Notes: a model not told the origin generated them from the sequence alone. A stretch of DNA of 64,000 nt from Mycobacterium branderi (GCF_010728725.1 NZ_AP022606.1:2046001-2110000); one strand, 5' to 3'. Positions 35,408 to 43,936 are shown, counted from the first letter of the stretch. A program made the numbers and translations.

Positions 35408-36835
35408 ATGGCTAGACACCGCCGGGTAGCAGTGCCGCTGCGGGTGGGCCTCGTCGCCGCGACGCTGTTGCTGGTGGCGTGCGGGTTGGCGGTGTCGGGG
35501 ATCGCGGTCACCTCGATCCTGCGACACAGCCTGATCAACCGGGTCGATCAGAACCTGGAAGACGCGTCGCGCGGCTGGGCTCAGGCGCCGCGGTCGCCGC
35601 ACCCCAATGAGAGGCCCAACGCCTCGCGCCCGCCGACTAACTTCTACGTGCGCAGCATCGGCCGGGATGGACGCACGTGGACCATCGTCAACGATCGCAA
35701 CGCCGAGCCGGCAATCCCCGACAACAACGACGTGGGCCCCGAGCCCACCACGGTCGGATCGGTCGACGGGTCCGGTGTCCAGTGGCGGGCGGTGTCGGTG
35801 CGCGGCCCGCTCGGCCGGCTGATCACCGTCGCCTATGACCTCTCCGACGTGCAGCACACGGTGCGCGCGCTGGTGTGGCTGCAGGTCGGCATCGGCGCGG
35901 CGGTGTTGCTGGTGATCGGTATCGCCGGCTATGCGGTGGTGCACCGAAGCCTTCGGCCGCTGATCGAAGTGGAACAAATTGCCGCGGCCATTGCAGGCGG
36001 GGAGCTGAATCGCCGCATACCCGAACGCGATCCGCGCACGGAAGTGGGCCGACTTTCGTTGGCGCTCAATGGAATGCTGGCGCGGCTGCAGCAAGCGGTG
36101 GCGTCGTCGGAGTCCTCGGCGGAGCAGGCGCGGACGTCGGAGGAGCGGATGCGGCGGTTCATCACCGACGCCAGCCACGAGTTGCGGACACCGCTGACCA
36201 CAATCCGCGGCTTCGCCGAGCTGTATCGCCAGGGCGCGGCCAGCGACGTGGAGATACTGATGTCGCGGATCGAAAGCGAATCGCGCCGGATAGGCCTGCT
36301 GGTCGACGACTTGCTGCTACTGGCCCGCCTCGACGCGCAACGACCTCTGGAGCAGCACCGGGTTGACCTGTTGGCGCTGGCCAGCGACGCGGTGCACGAC
36401 GCGCAGGCGATCGCCCCCGGACGCCACATCGCGATGGACATCCTCGACGGCCCGGGCACGCCGGAGGTTCTCGGCGACGAGGCCCGGTTGCGTCAGGTGC
36501 TGAGCAACCTAATGGCCAATGCGCTGCAGCACACCCCGGAAAGCGCCGACATCACCGTGCGGGTCGGCACCGACGGCGACAACGCCGTGCTGGAGGTCGC
36601 CGACCGGGGTCCCGGCATGAGCCAGGAGGATGCGGCCCGCATCTTCGAACGGTTCTACCGCACCGACTCGTCGCGAACGAGGGCCAGCGGCGGAACCGGG
36701 CTCGGCCTGTCGATCGTCGACTCGCTGGTGCATGCGCACGGCGGCACCGTGTCGGTGACCACCGCGCCGGGCGAGGGTTGCCGCTTCCGGGTCAGCCTGC
36801 CGCGGGTGGCCGACGTGCCCGCGCATGTCGGCTGA
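35408..36835 (+). CDS. phoR: Sensor histidine kinase PhoR
   Basis: A 475-residue sensor kinase. Two membrane helices (about 11-35 and 154-177) flank an extracytoplasmic sensor region of about 115 residues. HAMP, HisKA with phospho-acceptor His257 (DASHELRTPL) and an ATPase domain (N box NLMANALQHTPE, G boxes DRGPGMS and GGTGLGLS) follow. It phosphorylates PhoP. The kinase core closely matches M. tuberculosis PhoR, while the sensor loop differs more, as expected for the ligand-facing part. Confidence 0.97.
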   Translation: MARHRRVAVPLRVGLVAATLLLVACGLAVSGIAVTSILRHSLINRVDQNLEDASRGWAQAPRSPHPNERPNASRPPTNFYVRSIGRDGRTWTIVNDRNAEPAIPDNNDVGPEPTTVGSVDGSGVQWRAVSVRGPLGRLITVAYDLSDVQHTVRALVWLQVGIGAAVLLVIGIAGYAVVHRSLRPLIEVEQIAAAIAGGELNRRIPERDPRTEVGRLSLALNGMLARLQQAVASSESSAEQARTSEERMRRFITDASHELRTPLTTIRGFAELYRQGAASDVEILMSRIESESRRIGLLVDDLLLLARLDAQRPLEQHRVDLLALASDAVHDAQAIAPGRHIAMDILDGPGTPEVLGDEARLRQVLSNLMANALQHTPESADITVRVGTDGDNAVLEVADRGPGMSQEDAARIFERFYRTDSSRTRASGGTGLGLSIVDSLVHAHGGTVSVTTAPGEGCRFRVSLPRVADVPAHVG

Positions 36836-36875
36836 GCCGGGCAATTCAGCCGGTTCGCGGAGATACAGTCACGCA

Positions 36876-37544
36876 ATGGCCATGGTGAACGACGACGGTT
36901 CGGCCCGCGACTCCACGGCCGCGCTCGCCGCGTTGTATGCGGCCGAGCGAACCGACGTGCAAAACATTCTCGGCCACGCGCTGACGTTGGTGAGCGTCCT
37001 GGTGGCCTACGCCACGGTAATTGGCGCGGCCTGGGCGACGAGGCCCGATACCATCCCGCACTACCTGATTCCGATGATCCCGATACCTGCATTGCTGGTC
37101 ATCGCGTGGCATTCGCAGCTGAACAGTCGGGTGTGGGCGCACAATCAGGCCATCTACATACTGGAGCAGCGGCTCTTGGACCAGATCCCCAGCATCACAA
37201 ACCCAACCCGGCTCTGGATCGGGCACACGAGCGGATGACTGGTCAACGAGATCCCAATCTTGTTGAAAGAGCGGCGATTTGGGATGGCTGCAGCGAGCAT
37301 CATCACGTACGGTGGAATCCTGACGATCGTGGTGGCCCTCACGGTGTCAAGTCTGGTGGTGCCCATCGTCGTCTACCAGGATTGGCAGTGGCTGGCATGG
37401 ACGATGGCGGCTGTGTACGCGATCGCGCTGCTTCTGCTGGCCGCCTCGTACAAGTCGACCTTCGGCATCAACATCGAGACGATGGACCAATGGGCGAAAT
37501 CCGCCCACGCCACCTTTCCCGATCAATTCAAGACGACGCACTGA
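36876..37544 (+). pseudogene. Four-helix membrane protein gene interrupted by one in-frame TGA
   Basis: Two ORFs in the same frame are separated only by TGA at 37236-37238. The first (ATG 36876, GGAGA upstream) has two membrane helices (ILGHALTLVSVLVAYATVIG; LIPMIPIPALLVIAW) and ends WIGHTSG. The second resumes at once with LVNEIPILLKERRFG and has two more helices (IITYGGILTIVVALTVSSLV; AAVYAIALLLLAASY), ending at the HIT gene. Read together they make about 222 residues. I do not recognise the family. The stop may be a nonsense mutation, a sequencing error or, less likely, a readthrough site (context TGA-C). Confidence 0.65.
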
Positions 37545-37949
37545 TCAGGTCAGCTCGGCGAGCGCCGCCTTGATCTTGGCCTGCGCCTCGTCGAGCGACG
37601 CCGGCGACGGGTTGCGGTCGACGTTGGCGAAGCCGAAGTCACTGAGGCTGCGGGTGGGGAAGACGTGCACGTGCAGGTGCGGCACCTCCAGCCCGGCGAT
37701 GATGACGCCGGACCGCTTGGTGTTGAAGGCCCGGCACACCGCCTTGCCGATCAGCTGCGCCACCGCCATGACCCGGCCGAACGTTTCCTGGTCGACGTCT
37801 TGCCAGTTGTCGATCTCGGCGCGCGGCACCACCAGCGTGTGGCCCTGAGTCATCGGCTCGATGGTCAAAAACGCGACGATCTCGTCGTCCTCGTACACGA
37901 ACCGCCCGGGGATTTCGCCGTTGATGATCTTGGTGAAGACAGTGGCCAT
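37545..37949 (-). CDS. HIT-family nucleotide hydrolase (Rv0759c-like)
   Basis: A 134-residue histidine-triad protein with HLHVHVFP at about residues 91-98 and the N-terminal [18 protein letters not shown] block of the Hint/Fhit branch. HIT enzymes hydrolyse nucleoside phosphoramidates or dinucleoside polyphosphates. It lies where Rv0759c lies next to phoR in M. tuberculosis. Its stop directly follows the end of the membrane-protein gene on the other strand. Confidence 0.95.
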   Translation of the reverse strand: MATVFTKIINGEIPGRFVYEDDEIVAFLTIEPMTQGHTLVVPRAEIDNWQDVDQETFGRVMAVAQLIGKAVCRAFNTKRSGVIIAGLEVPHLHVHVFPTRSLSDFGFANVDRNPSPASLDEAQAKIKAALAELT

Positions 37950-38005
37950 GCGTCACAGCATATGAGGCGTAGGTAATTACGTCGCGGACGCGCAAGCCCA
38001 GCGGG

Positions 38006-38030
38006 CATATCAAGTGATATGATCGCGGCG
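38006..38030 (+). promoter_or_regulatory. Toxin-antitoxin operator and leaderless promoter
   Basis: CATATCA-AG-TGATATG (38006-38021) is a perfect palindrome. It overlaps a TATGAT -10 box (38018-38023) placed so that transcription would start at or next to the GTG at 38030, giving a leaderless mRNA. The XRE domain of the first gene is the obvious candidate to bind here. Confidence 0.62.
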
Positions 38031-38473
38031 TGAACGATGTGCGCGAACTTCGGCTCGCGGCGGGGTTGACCCAGGATGAGTTGGCGGCACGATCCGGTGT
38101 CGCGCAACCCAACATCGCGGCATACGAAACTGGGCAGCGCACTCCGTCTGCGGCGATGCTGACGCGCCTGCGTAATGCCGCCAAGCCCCGGCCGTCTGTG
38201 CTGCTCGCCAAACACCGCCATGACATCCTTGCTCTGGCCCGGCGGCACAAGGCAAGTCACGTGCGGGTGTTCGGCTCTGCGGCGCGCGGCGACGATGTAT
38301 CCGGAAGCGACATCGACTTGGTTGTGCGGTTTTCACCCGATGCCGACCTCTTTGATCTCGCCGACCTGACAGCCGCGTTGGAAGATCTAACCGGACTGCA
38401 CGTCGACGTGGTGTCCGATCGTGGACTTCGTGCGGGGTCAAACGCGATTACCGCCGAGGCGCGGCCCCTGTGA
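38030..38473 (+). CDS. XRE-fused nucleotidyltransferase (MNT) antitoxin
   Basis: A 147-residue fusion. Residues 1-50 form an XRE-type HTH (LAAGLTQDELAARSGVAQPN, then IAAYETGQRTPS). Residues 75-147 form a minimal nucleotidyltransferase with GSAARGD (82-88) and catalytic SDIDLVV (93-99). In MntA/HepT systems the MNT antitoxin adenylylates the HEPN toxin. The HTH fusion suggests that it also represses its own promoter through the palindrome at 38006. GTG start, likely leaderless; overlaps the toxin gene by 4 bp. It lies between the HIT gene and the Rv0760c region and is probably an insertion. Confidence 0.9.
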   Translation: MNDVRELRLAAGLTQDELAARSGVAQPNIAAYETGQRTPSAAMLTRLRNAAKPRPSVLLAKHRHDILALARRHKASHVRVFGSAARGDDVSGSDIDLVVRFSPDADLFDLADLTAALEDLTGLHVDVVSDRGLRAGSNAITAEARPL

Positions 38474-38826
38474 CCGAATCCACTGAGCCGCAACGCGATC
38501 GCACGATCGCGACACTCGAGGAACTCATCCGGTTCACGGACACCGCAGCTCGGCTTGTTGCGCGTGGGAAGAGCGTCTACGACTCCGACGAGGCCGTACG
38601 GTTGGCTGCCGAGGCTATCTTGCACAAGATCGGTGAGGCGGTTGCCCGCCTGCCTGACGGGTTCGTCGCCGCGCACCCGGATGTGGCCTGGCGAAGCATG
38701 AAAGCAACGCGCACTATAGTGGCCCGCCAATACGACCAGGTTGACTACGAAATCATCTGGAATGCGTTGGTGCGCCGGCTACCTGTCGAAGCCGACCGGA
38801 TCAGGCTGATCCTGGAGAATCGCTAG
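38470..38826 (+). CDS. HEPN-domain protein (HepT/DUF86-like toxin)
   Basis: A 118-residue HEPN protein paired with the MNT gene. The motif that is normally R-x4-H-x-Y reads R81-TIVA-R86-Q-Y88: the catalytic histidine is replaced by arginine, while the arginine and the tyrosine that MntA modifies remain. HepT toxins are RNases, so this one may be inactive or altered. Start GTG 38470 overlaps the antitoxin stop. Its stop overlaps the opposite SDR stop in a CTAG. Alignment of the motif was done by eye. Confidence 0.85.
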   Translation: MTESTEPQRDRTIATLEELIRFTDTAARLVARGKSVYDSDEAVRLAAEAILHKIGEAVARLPDGFVAAHPDVAWRSMKATRTIVARQYDQVDYEIIWNALVRRLPVEADRIRLILENR

Positions 38827-39692
38827 CCCCGAAGCAAGTCGTGCAACTCCTCCACCGTCCACGGCGGCGAGCGGTGGTGGTCCCGGTACGCAATCATGGT
38901 TGGCGCTGGCCGCGGGTAACGGCCCACGAAACCGCCTGAGGCGACGAAGATTTCACCGGTCACCTGTGCGGCCAGGTCGCTGGCCAGGTAGGCGTACAGC
39001 GGCGCCACGTATTCCGGTGGCGCGACGTCCAGCGATCCGTGCATGCTGACCTCGTCCAGCAGGCCCCGCCGGTGCAGGTCCTTGATGTGGGCTTCGTAGT
39101 CCGGCCCGGTGGACAGCCGGGTCCTTGCGCCGGGGCACACCACGTTGGCCCGCACGTCGTGTTCCTTGAGTTCTGCGGCGATCGCCAGCGTCAGACTGTT
39201 GACGCCGCCCTTGCCCGCTGGATAGCCGGTGCCGCCGTAGTCGCCGAGAAACGCCGACGAGCTGGTGTTGACGATGCTGCCGCCGCCCTGCGCGACCATC
39301 TTCGGCGCGGCCGCCCGGCAGGTGGCGAACACCGTGCCCAGGTGCGCGTCGAGCAGTTCGCGAAACTGCGCAGGGGTGACGTCGAGGATCGACGAACCCG
39401 CCGGCTCGGCGATGCCCGCACAGTTCACCAGGATGTCGATGGCGCCGAATTCGTCAATGCACCGCTGTACCAACGCTTCCGCGACAGGTTGGTCCGCCGG
39501 TGACCCCGGGTGCGCCACCGCGCGGCCACCGTCAGCGGTGATGGCTGCGGCGGCTTTGCACGCCGCCTCGGTGTTGCGGCCGTTGACCACCACGCCCGCG
39601 CCGTGCTGTGCCAGTGACGCAGCCACTGCCGCGCCGATCCCGCGCGACCCGCCGACCACGACGGCGCCGCGGCCGGCTAACAGCGGGGTCAC
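38823..39692 (-). CDS. Short-chain dehydrogenase
   Basis: A 289-residue SDR with VGGSRGIG, NCAG, TSSSAF and YPAGK (active-site Tyr/Lys). Sequence around VSMHGSLDVAPPEYVAPLYA and VASGGFVGRYPRP is typical of larger SDRs from mycobacterial lipid pathways. GTG 39692 overlaps the stop of the NTF2-like gene (GTGA), so they are coupled. It is not part of the M. tuberculosis order I recall here, and the substrate is unknown. Confidence 0.88.
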   Translation of the reverse strand: MTPLLAGRGAVVVGGSRGIGAAVAASLAQHGAGVVVNGRNTEAACKAAAAITADGGRAVAHPGSPADQPVAEALVQRCIDEFGAIDILVNCAGIAEPAGSSILDVTPAQFRELLDAHLGTVFATCRAAAPKMVAQGGGSIVNTSSSAFLGDYGGTGYPAGKGGVNSLTLAIAAELKEHDVRANVVCPGARTRLSTGPDYEAHIKDLHRRGLLDEVSMHGSLDVAPPEYVAPLYAYLASDLAAQVTGEIFVASGGFVGRYPRPAPTMIAYRDHHRSPPWTVEELHDLLRG

Positions 39693-40114
39693 TCGGCGTT
39701 GCCGAAAGTCATCATGTCGAGGTTCCAGTAGCCGCGCATATTGGCGATCAGGCCGGCATCGTTCACCCGGTAGGTGAACACGCCGCGCACACTGCTGGTG
39801 ATGCCGTTGTCGAACTTGCTGTCCAGCACCAGGATATGCGCAATTTCGTTGGGGGAGCTGGACGGAAACGTCTCCTCGCAGGTGATGGTCAGCTGGTTGG
39901 CGGCGATGTTGGTGTCGTAGAACTCCGCGACGCCGTCCTTGCCCCGCACACCGGTGCCATCGGGGTTGGTGACGGCCTTGCCGATCGGGTCCTCGATCAC
40001 GACGTCGTCTGCCATCAGCGCCAGCCAGCCCTCCCGATCGTGGGCCTGCACGCATCGCCACGACGCCTGCGACGCGGCCAACGCGGGGGATTGCTGAACG
40101 GTTTCTTGCGACAT
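39689..40114 (-). CDS. NTF2/ketosteroid-isomerase-like protein (Rv0760c-like)
   Basis: A 141-residue protein that closely resembles Rv0760c, including SWRCVQAHDREGWLALMADD, the VVIEDPIGK segment and the C-terminal MRGYWNLDMMTFGN. Rv0760c has a ketosteroid-isomerase fold and binds steroids but has little isomerase activity as I recall. GAAAGGAA precedes ATG 40114. Its neighbours on both sides (SDR and ene-reductase) act on carbonyl or enone groups, which fits a steroid- or fatty-enone-related role. Confidence 0.93.
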   Translation of the reverse strand: MSQETVQQSPALAASQASWRCVQAHDREGWLALMADDVVIEDPIGKAVTNPDGTGVRGKDGVAEFYDTNIAANQLTITCEETFPSSSPNEIAHILVLDSKFDNGITSSVRGVFTYRVNDAGLIANMRGYWNLDMMTFGNAE

Positions 40115-40128
40115 TGCTGTTCCTTTCG

Positions 40129-42135
40129 TTAGATGGCGCAGGCGGCGCGGGCGCCGTCTTCGGTGGCTTTACGGATCAGTCCCAGCCCGGTGCAGTCGCC
40201 GGCGGCGTGTACTTCGCTGTCTGGCAAGGCGGTTACCAGTGCGTCGAACAACGTGGTGTCGGGTTGCGGCGTGCCGGCGACGACGACGGTGTCGGCCGGC
40301 AGGCGGCGCGTCGTCCCGCTCGCGGGAGTGAATACCACAGCGTCGCCGGTGATCTGCTCGACGTCGGCCCCGACGTGAACTGTCACCCCAAGGCGGTCCA
40401 GACGGTCCATGTGCTCAGTTCTGCGCTTGAGGCCCACTTCCGGGGCAATCGCCTTGCCCGACTCAAAAATTGACACCAAGCGGCCGCGGGCCGCCAGAAA
40501 CTCCGCCAGCTCCAGCGCGACCAGATCGCCGCCGATCACGGCGACGCGCCGGCCGACCGGCATCCACGCGCGGGTCGCTTTACGCATCAGCGTCGGGTGA
40601 ACCAGCCGCTGCCTGCGCCCGGCGAACAGCTCGCGCAGCGCCGGCCCGGTCCGCACATGAGGAAGATCGGCACCGGGAATCTGCGGGACGACGACCTGCC
40701 CGCCGGTTGCCACGATGACGCTCTCCGGCGACAAGCTCACGACATCCTGGACCGATACAGCATGATTCAACACGACCTTCGCGTGGCTCTGGGCAACTTC
40801 GTCGCGCAGATACCGCAGGAAAGGTTCATTCTCCGGGTGCAGCACCGCCGCCCAGAGCAGCGCCCCGCCGAGTTGACCGTGCCGTTCGAACAACGTCACT
40901 CGATGCCCGCGTTCGGAGGCGACACGGGCGGCTTCCAGGCCGGCCGGCCCGCCGCCGATCACCACCACCTTTTTGGGCCGCTTGGTGTGGCTCGACGTGA
41001 GCTCGCGCTCCTTGCCGGTGCGCGGGTTGACCGCGCAGTCGACCGAAAACCGCTGTTCCATTGCGTCGATGCAGTTTTCGCACGAGATGCACTTGCGGAT
41101 GCGGTTCGCCTGGCCTGTTTGCAGCTTGCGTGGCAGTTCGGCGTCGGCGAGCAGCGGGCGGCCCATCGCGATGAAATCGGCCCGCCCGTCGGCCAGGATT
41201 TGTTCCGCCCGCGCCGGATCGTGGATGCGCCCGACGGCGATCACCGGCACGTCGACCACTTCTTTGACCGCGGCCGCAGCGCCCACGTTGAGAGCGTCGC
41301 CGTCGTCGGCGCCGTTGACCATCTGGGTGACCAGTCGGTCGATCACTCCGCCGCTGACGTGGAAGGCGTCCACTCCGGCCTTAACCAGTTCCGGTGCGAC
41401 CTGGGCGGTTTCGTAGATCGGGCGGCCGCCCGCCACTCGCTCGTACCCGGAAATTCGCAGGGTGATCGGCAGCGCGTCGCCGATCTCGGAGCGGATCGCA
41501 GCGAGCGTCTCCAGCACGATCCGCAGGCGCCTGCGCGTCGAGCCGCCATAGTTGTCGGTGCGCCGGTTACGTTGTGGCGCAAGGAAAGAGCCGAGCAACA
41601 TGTAGCCATGCGCGGCATGCAGCTCGATGCCGTCGTAGCTGGCCTCGGCGGCCCGTCGCACCGCGGCCTTGAACAGGTCGAGCACCTCGGTGAGCTGCTC
41701 GGTGGTGATCTCCGCCGACGGCCGCCCGGTCAGATACGACGGGATCACCGACGGGCCCAGCGACGTCACGCCGTGCATCTCCGGTCCCAAGCCGTCGGGC
41801 CCGGCGTGCACGATCTGCGGCTGGATCTTGGCGCCGTGCTCATGGACCGCGTCCACCAGCTTGCGGTGTGCGTCGACGGCGGCGTCGGTGCCGAGATGCA
41901 GCCCGCCGGGAGTTTCGGGGTGCCGGTGGTCAACGCCGGTGGCGCCCACCGTGATCAGCCCGACTCCACCCTGGGCGCGGGCGGCGAAGTAGTCGCAGGT
42001 GCGCTGCGACGGCAGTCCCTCGGGTGTGCCGTACATCGTTTCCATCGGCGACATCACCAGCCGGTTGCGCACAGTCATGGCGCCGATGCGCCCGGGTTGT
42101 AGGAGGTGTGCGAACCTCTCCTGCCGAGCGGCCAC
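40129..42135 (-). CDS. Old-yellow-enzyme-type reductase (2,4-dienoyl-CoA reductase/FadH-like)
   Basis: A 668-residue two-module flavoenzyme. The N-terminal TIM barrel binds FMN (NRLVMSPMETMYGTPEG; GIELHAAHGYML; RNRRTDNYGGS). A four-cysteine iron-sulfur segment (KCISCENCIDAME, then DCAVNP) follows, and the C-terminal half has two dinucleotide motifs (VVVIGGGPAGLEAARVA; VAVIGGDLVALELAEF). Such enzymes reduce enones or 2,4-dienoyl-CoA with NADPH. The apparent GTG start at 42135 lies inside a palindromic repeat and has no ribosome site. It is absent from M. tuberculosis at this locus as I recall. Confidence 0.9.
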   Translation of the reverse strand: MAARQERFAHLLQPGRIGAMTVRNRLVMSPMETMYGTPEGLPSQRTCDYFAARAQGGVGLITVGATGVDHRHPETPGGLHLGTDAAVDAHRKLVDAVHEHGAKIQPQIVHAGPDGLGPEMHGVTSLGPSVIPSYLTGRPSAEITTEQLTEVLDLFKAAVRRAAEASYDGIELHAAHGYMLLGSFLAPQRNRRTDNYGGSTRRRLRIVLETLAAIRSEIGDALPITLRISGYERVAGGRPIYETAQVAPELVKAGVDAFHVSGGVIDRLVTQMVNGADDGDALNVGAAAAVKEVVDVPVIAVGRIHDPARAEQILADGRADFIAMGRPLLADAELPRKLQTGQANRIRKCISCENCIDAMEQRFSVDCAVNPRTGKERELTSSHTKRPKKVVVIGGGPAGLEAARVASERGHRVTLFERHGQLGGALLWAAVLHPENEPFLRYLRDEVAQSHAKVVLNHAVSVQDVVSLSPESVIVATGGQVVVPQIPGADLPHVRTGPALRELFAGRRQRLVHPTLMRKATRAWMPVGRRVAVIGGDLVALELAEFLAARGRLVSIFESGKAIAPEVGLKRRTEHMDRLDRLGVTVHVGADVEQITGDAVVFTPASGTTRRLPADTVVVAGTPQPDTTLFDALVTALPDSEVHAAGDCTGLGLIRKATEDGARAACAI

Positions 42136-42184
42136 TTATTGCACGCTTACTGCGAAAATCCGTGTCATAACTGGCCGCTCGGCG
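42125..42184 (-). repeat. Palindromic interspersed element, copy A
   Basis: An approximately 60-bp element almost identical to 49727-49786 when read on the minus strand (about 52 of 60 positions). Read that way it begins GAGCGGCCA and ends TGGCCGCTC, with TTAT/ATAA and CACG/CGTG forming inner pairs, so it folds to a long hairpin. It lies between the alcohol dehydrogenase stop and the ene-reductase gene, whose GTG start it contains. Confidence 0.75.
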
Positions 42185-42193
42185 AGAAAAGGA

Positions 42194-43321
42194 TCAGCGG
42201 TCGTCGTCGGTGTAGCGGATGACGCCGCGAATATTCTTGCCGTCCAGCATGTCCTGGTACCCGTCGTTGATCTGCTCCAGCTTGTACTGGCGGGTGATCA
42301 TGTCGTCGAGGTTGAGCTTGCCCGCCTTGTACATCGCCAGCAGCTGCGGGATGTCGTACTGCGGGTTGCCGCCGCCGAAGATGGTGCCCTGCAGGTTCTT
42401 TTGCATCAGGGTCAGCATCGCCAGGTTCAGTGTCACCTGGTTGTCGATCAGGCTGCCGATGGCGGTCAGCACGCAGGTGCCGCCCTTCGCGGTCATGATC
42501 ATGTAGTTCTCGACGTCGGCGCCGTGCAGTTCGCCGACGGTGACGATCACCTTCTTGGCCATCAGGCCGTAGGTGATCTCCATGATGCCCGCCAATGCCG
42601 CGTTGATGTCTGGATAGACATGCGTGGCACCGAATTTCAGCGCCTGGTCACGCTTCCACTCCACCGGGTCGATCGCGAAGATGTAGCGGGCGCCGGCGTT
42701 GACTGCTCCCTGCAGAGCGGCCATGCCGACACCGCCGATGCCGACGATGGCCACGTCGTCGCCGGGGCGGATGTCGGCGGTCCGCGTGGCCGAACCGTAA
42801 CCGGTGGTGACGCCGCAACCCACCAGGGCGGCCACCTCGAACGGCACCGACGGATCGATCTTCACCACCGAACTCTTGTGCACCACCATGTACGGCGAGA
42901 ACGTACCCAGCAGGGTCATCGGGTAGACGTCTTGGCCGCGAGCCTGAATGCGGAAGCTGCCGTCGGTCACCGACGCGCCGTTGAGCAGCCCTGCGCCCAA
43001 GTCGCACAGATTGCGCATTCCGGCCTGACACGTCTGACACTTGCCGCACGACGGGATGAACGACAGCACGACGTGATCGCCCACGGCGATGTCTTCGACA
43101 CCGGGGCCGACCTCGGTGACGATGCCCGCGCCCTCGTGACCGCCGAGCACCGGGAAACCCGCCATGGGGATGCCGCCGGTCACCAGGTGGTGGTCGGAGT
43201 GGCACATCCCGGCAGCTTCCATCTGGATCTTGACCTCGTCCTTGCGCGGGTCACCGATCTCGATCTCCTCGACCGACCACGGCTGGTTGAACTCCCAGAG
43301 CAGCGCGCCCTTTGTTTTCAC
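42194..43321 (-). CDS. adhB: Zinc alcohol dehydrogenase AdhB (NDMA-dependent type)
   Basis: A 375-residue medium-chain alcohol dehydrogenase. Catalytic zinc residues lie in GMCHSDHH and GHEGAG; the structural zinc lobe is CGKCQTCQAGMRNLC; the cofactor motif is VGIGGVGMAAL. Length and sequence match Rv0761c (adhB). It oxidises alcohols to aldehydes with tightly bound cofactor in this class. In M. tuberculosis it lies downstream of the cyp51 operon, as here. A CAACTAGTTG palindrome sits 15 bp upstream of the start. Confidence 0.95.
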   Translation of the reverse strand: MKTKGALLWEFNQPWSVEEIEIGDPRKDEVKIQMEAAGMCHSDHHLVTGGIPMAGFPVLGGHEGAGIVTEVGPGVEDIAVGDHVVLSFIPSCGKCQTCQAGMRNLCDLGAGLLNGASVTDGSFRIQARGQDVYPMTLLGTFSPYMVVHKSSVVKIDPSVPFEVAALVGCGVTTGYGSATRTADIRPGDDVAIVGIGGVGMAALQGAVNAGARYIFAIDPVEWKRDQALKFGATHVYPDINAALAGIMEITYGLMAKKVIVTVGELHGADVENYMIMTAKGGTCVLTAIGSLIDNQVTLNLAMLTLMQKNLQGTIFGGGNPQYDIPQLLAMYKAGKLNLDDMITRQYKLEQINDGYQDMLDGKNIRGVIRYTDDDR

Positions 43322-43335
43322 CGCGAACCTGCTTT

Positions 43336-43345
43336 CAACTAGTTG
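43336..43345. promoter_or_regulatory. CAACTAGTTG palindrome upstream of adhB
   Basis: A 10-bp palindrome whose extended sequence fits the KstR pattern TnnAACnnGTTnnA at all positions but one. It lies in the 58-bp gap between adhB and the gene at 43380. It could be a weak KstR-like site; a chance match is possible. Confidence 0.3.
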
Positions 43346-43379
43346 GTGGGGGACCTGTGCGACAGCGTAGTGACGTGGG

Positions 43380-43934
43380 TCACCACAGCGGAACGGGGGC
43401 CTTACCTAGCGGGTAGTAGCCCGGTAGCTTCTCGCCGGCGAGGCTGCGTTCGATTCGCTTTTGCATGCCCGCCGAAAGCTTGCCGGCCTTCATCAGATCC
43501 ATGTACAGGGTTTGGACGTGGCCGAAGTCGAAGAAGTCACGCTGCCATTCGATGAGCTTGTCGGCGTTCAGCCGAAACCAACTGCCGCCGATGCCGTAGA
43601 TCTCCTGTTGCCCGCCGTCGCCGTCGACAACGACCTGTTTCCAGAAGCCGACGATCTCGCCTTGCCGGTCGTCGATGATGACCTTCTGGTACGGGTACTG
43701 CCAGTTCTCCAGGCCTTCCATCTCCAGGCCGAGCGCGATGTCGCGGATCTCGTCGACCCCCACGCACATCACGTCTTCCTTGGGGCCGATGTTCCAGCCG
43801 TAGGTGGCGTCGGGGGCGTAGAAGTCGGCCAACGGCTTCCAGTTGCCCGCCTTTTCGCAGTCCTTGTTGGCCTGAAGCCAGCGCTGCACCCAGTCGTCGA
43901 GTTCGGAGCGGGTGAACCTAGACGATTCGGCCAT
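43380..43934 (-). CDS. SnoaL/NTF2-like protein (Rv0762c-like)
   Basis: A 184-residue NTF2-like protein in the position of Rv0762c (181 residues as I recall). Recognisable segments are ELDDWVQRWLQANKDCEK, FYAPDATYGWNIGP and the WQRDFFDFGHV strand. No catalytic role is assigned. ATG 43934 follows GAAGA and lies 2 bp after the ferredoxin stop, so it belongs to the cyp51 operon. A longer start at 43985 would overlap the ferredoxin gene. Confidence 0.92.
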   Translation of the reverse strand: MAESSRFTRSELDDWVQRWLQANKDCEKAGNWKPLADFYAPDATYGWNIGPKEDVMCVGVDEIRDIALGLEMEGLENWQYPYQKVIIDDRQGEIVGFWKQVVVDGDGGQQEIYGIGGSWFRLNADKLIEWQRDFFDFGHVQTLYMDLMKAGKLSAGMQKRIERSLAGEKLPGYYPLGKAPVPLW

Positions 43935-43936
43935 TG

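Noticed and set aside
36825-37238. Upstream start at 36825 for the membrane protein
   Set aside because: It lies inside the end of phoR; ATG 36876 has a ribosome site and gives a normal N-terminus.
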